Shown here piece after piece: positions 61,889 to 64,000 of a DNA stretch of 64,000 nucleotides. The position numbers and the translations under genes were made by a program. Source of the stretch: JAMXLO01 sp963776505 (GTDB lineage Bacteria > Pseudomonadota > Alphaproteobacteria > Acetobacterales > Acetobacteraceae); the NCBI GenBank assembly GCA_963776505.1, contig CAVZNH010000052.1, forward strand, positions 124,001 through 188,000, read 5' to 3'. The number at the start of each line of letters is the position of its first letter. The stretch's first letter is position 1. Under the pieces are notes generated by a model. It did no database searches. It worked only from the letters and a program-made list of their open reading frames with translations, and had not been told where the DNA came from.

Positions 61889-62032
61889 GTATGGGTTGCG
61901 CGATGCGGGCCAGCAACCGGCCGAACCTGGCCCGGCGGGAAGTGCCCAAGAACCGGGCAACCTACCACCCGGACCGCCCAGGCGGTGGGCGACGGTTTTA
62001 TCGCGGCAGATCACGACGGCCGCATTGCCGCT

Positions 62033-62048
62033 TGGCACGCCGCGTGCA
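62033..62048 (+). promoter_or_regulatory. sigma-54 (-24/-12) promoter of glnB-glnA
   Basis: TGGCACGCCGCGTGCA matches the sigma-54 consensus except for G in place of the T of TTGC, and keeps GG (62034-62035) and GC (62046-62047) 10 bases apart. Transcription would start near 62059, about 70 bases before the glnB ATG. glnBA operons in alphaproteobacteria are commonly controlled by NtrC and sigma-54, which fits. Confidence 0.65.
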
Positions 62049-62130
62049 AACCTGTGGCGCTGCCGTTCCGTCCAGGATTTGACCCGGGCAGCCAGACAGG
62101 GAGGCCCGGCCAGCCGGGAAGTGAACGCGC

Positions 62131-62469
62131 ATGAAGAAGATCGAGGCCGTCATCAAGCCGTTCAAACTGGATGAGGTGAAAGAAGCGCTGCACGAGGTCG
62201 GCCTGCAAGGCATCACCGTGGTCGAGGCGAAAGGGTTCGGCCGGCAGAAGGGCCATACCGAGCTGTACCGCGGCGCCGAGTACGTGGTCGACTTCCTCCC
62301 CAAGGTGAAGATCGAGGTGGTCTGCGAAGAGGCCGTGGTCGAGCGCGCGGTGGAGGCGATCATCAACGCCGCCCGCACCGGACGCATCGGCGACGGCAAG
62401 ATCTTCGTCTCCTCGGTCGAGGATGTGATCCGCATCCGCACCGGCGAACGCGGCGAGGACGCGGTCTAG
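62131..62469 (+). CDS. glnB: nitrogen regulatory protein PII
   Basis: A complete 112-residue PII trimer-forming signal protein. It starts MKKIEAVIKPFKLDEVKEAL; the T-loop carries the uridylylation Tyr51 in RGAEYVVDF. The C-terminal signature is AARTGRIGDGKIFV. PII senses 2-oxoglutarate/ATP and glutamine (via GlnD) and controls NtrB, GlnE or AmtB. Being immediately upstream of glnA makes GlnB more likely than GlnK. It is preceded by a sigma-54 promoter and followed after 162 bases by glnA. Confidence 0.95.
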   Translation: MKKIEAVIKPFKLDEVKEALHEVGLQGITVVEAKGFGRQKGHTELYRGAEYVVDFLPKVKIEVVCEEAVVERAVEAIINAARTGRIGDGKIFVSSVEDVIRIRTGERGEDAV

Positions 62470-62631
62470 CGCGACATGACAATACGACGGAATCCGCTTT
62501 CGGCCCGCGGCGGAAACGAGTAGACGGGCCGCTTCGCGAAGGGGTCGCATGGTGCGGCCCTCGACAGCTCGCGCCGGTTCCCAACTGGATCACCGGCGCG
62601 CCAGCCGGGACAGAGGACGGGGAAACCATAC

Positions 62632-64000
62632 ATGGCGAGAAGGCCTGCAGGCGCAGCAACGGCGTGGGCAAGGTGCATGGAGATGCTCACCGAGCACTCC
62701 GTGGAATACGTGGACCTGCGGTTCACCGACCCGCGCGGCAAGTGGCAGCACACCGCGCAGCACGTCTCCACGATCGAGGAAGACACGTTCCGCGACGGCA
62801 TCATGTTCGACGGCTCCTCGATCGCCGGCTGGAAGGCGATCAACGAGTCCGACATGATCCTGATGCCGGACCCGGACGCCGCGATGATGGATCCGTTCTC
62901 CGCCAAGCCGAGCTTGATCCTGTTCTGCGACATCGTCGAACCGTCCACCGGGCAGCCGTACAACCGCGATCCGCGCTCCACGGCGAAGAAGGCCGAGGCG
63001 TACCTGAAGTCGTCAGGCGTCGGCGACACCGCGTTCTTCGGCCCCGAGGCGGAATTCTTCGTGTTCGACAGCGTGAGGTACGGCACCGGCGGCAACTACG
63101 GCATCTACCAGATCGACAGCCAGGAAGGCCCGCAGGCGGGGCTGAAGGACTATCCCGAGGGCAACATGGGCCACCGGCCCGCGGTGAAGGGCGGCTACTT
63201 CCCGGTCCCGCCGGTCGACAGCGAGAGCGACCTGCGCGCCGAGATGCTGTCCACCATGGCCGAGATGGGCGTGGTGGTCGAAAAGCACCACCACGAGGTC
63301 GGCCAGAGCCAGCACGAACTCGGCATGAAGTTCGGCCCGCTGGTGAAGACTGGCCGACAACATGCAGATCTACAAATACTGCATCCACAATGTCGCACAC
63401 AGCTACGGCAAGACCGCCTGCTTCATGCCGAAGCCGATCTACGGCGACAACGGCTCCGGCATGCACGTGCACCAGTCGATCTGGAAGGCCGGCAAGCCGC
63501 TGTTCGCCGGCAACGCCTATGCCGACCTGTCGGAGATGGCGCTCTACTACATCGGCGGCATCATCAAGCACGCCAAGGCGCTGAACGCGCTGACCAACCC
63601 GCTGACCAACAGCTACAAGCGGCTGATCCCAGGCTTCGAGGCGCCGGTGCTGCTGGCCTATTCGGCGCGCAACCGCTCGGCGTCGTGCCGCATCCCGTAT
63701 GCCACGAACCCGAAGGCCAAGCGCGTCGAGGTGCGCTTCCCCGATCCAGGCGCCAATCCCTACCTGGCGTTCTCCGCGATGCTCATGGCGGGTCTGGACG
63801 GCATCCGCAACAAGATCCACCCGGGCGATCCGATGGACAAGGACCTCTACGACCTGCCGCCGGAGGAGCTGAAGGGCATCCCGACGGTGTGCGGCAGCCT
63901 GCGCGAAGCGATCGGCGCGCTGGAAGGCGACCACGAGTTCCTGCTGGCCGGCGACGTGTTCAGCACCGACCAGATCGAGAGCTATATCGAACTGAAGTGG
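62632..64000 (+). pseudogene. glnA: glutamine synthetase type I, frameshifted, 3' end outside window
   Basis: Glutamine synthetase converts glutamate, ammonia and ATP to glutamine. The frame from ATG 62677 gives HSVEYVDLRFTDPRGKWQHT, MFDGSSIAGWKAINESDM, FFGPEAEFFVFD, and HHHEVGQSQHELGMKFG. After FGPLVKT an extra G at about 63351-63353 shifts the frame; the rest (NMQIYKYCIHNVAHSYGK, PIYGDNGSGMHVHQSIWKAG, NRSASCRIPYATNPKAKRVE) continues in another frame to the window end. The N-terminus is also odd: SNGVGKV is encoded out of frame at 62655-62675, one extra C before ATG 62677. ATG 62632 is the nominal in-frame start. Sequence error is likely. Confidence 0.9.

Noticed and set aside
1..64000. CRISPR array, prophage, transposase or rRNA genes
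   Set aside because: No regularly spaced repeats, phage structural or integrase motifs, transposase motifs or rRNA-like sequence were seen on either strand.

Overview
This is high-GC bacterial chromosomal DNA. The best guess is an alphaproteobacterium of the Rhodospirillales/Acetobacteraceae type. The evidence is the gene content (box aerobic benzoyl-CoA genes, several solute-binding-protein ABC transporters, GMC and LLM oxidoreductases, a glnB-glnA pair), sigma-54-type promoters, and a dispersed inverted repeat whose read-through ends in the residues VIASAAKQSR. No rRNA, CRISPR array, prophage or insertion sequence is visible. Most genes are metabolic or transport genes in short operons.

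Layout. 1-4143: a truncated alpha/beta hydrolase, boxC and boxB (benzoyl-CoA epoxide pathway) and a MaoC-type hydratase. 4100-11613: a CUT1 sugar ABC transporter (ATPase, two permeases, binding protein), a GMC oxidoreductase and a secreted aldose 1-epimerase; related LacI-type operators precede the binding protein and the GMC gene. 11767-15342: a CocE/NonD hydrolase, an EamA exporter and a small membrane protein. 15472-26494: an unassigned catabolic cluster (GMC oxidoreductase, CmcJ-like oxygenase, tyrosine-phosphatase-like protein, enolase-superfamily enzyme, MmgE/PrpD protein, TauD-type dioxygenase, LLM flavin enzyme, copper amine oxidase, acyl-CoA-dehydrogenase-like protein). 26557-32596: a frameshifted tartrate dehydrogenase, a very large hybrid histidine kinase with two kinase cores, a response regulator probably split from it, and a small protein with eight consecutive histidines behind sigma-54-like promoters.

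32773-41365: an oxidoreductase-SelD fusion, a DUF1028 protein, two tandem duplicate peptide-type binding proteins with two permeases, and a gamma-glutamylcyclotransferase. 41374-52092: a 3-hydroxyacyl-CoA dehydrogenase, an NAD(P)HX repair enzyme, malonyl-CoA decarboxylase, an AceE-like transketolase-family enzyme, a Cys-rich protein, a nucleoside hydrolase, an MBL-fold hydrolase, a frameshifted M20 peptidase and a DUF1345 membrane protein. 52149-54103: an FAD monooxygenase and a MazF/RHH toxin-antitoxin pair with its operator. 54129-60647: a complete branched-chain-amino-acid-type (Liv) ABC transporter, a membrane protein, an aspartate-dehydrogenase-like protein, mobA and tRNA-His. 60687-64000: an aminotransferase diverging from glnB and glnA, with a sigma-54 promoter before glnB.

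Two themes stand out. First, near-consensus -24/-12 (sigma-54) elements precede glnB, the second peptide-binding protein and the polyhistidine protein, suggesting a nitrogen-linked regulon. Second, at least four reading frames (tartrate dehydrogenase, kinase/response regulator, M20 peptidase, glnA) are each broken by a single base. Because glnA is rarely dispensable, sequencing or assembly indels are a serious possibility for all of them.
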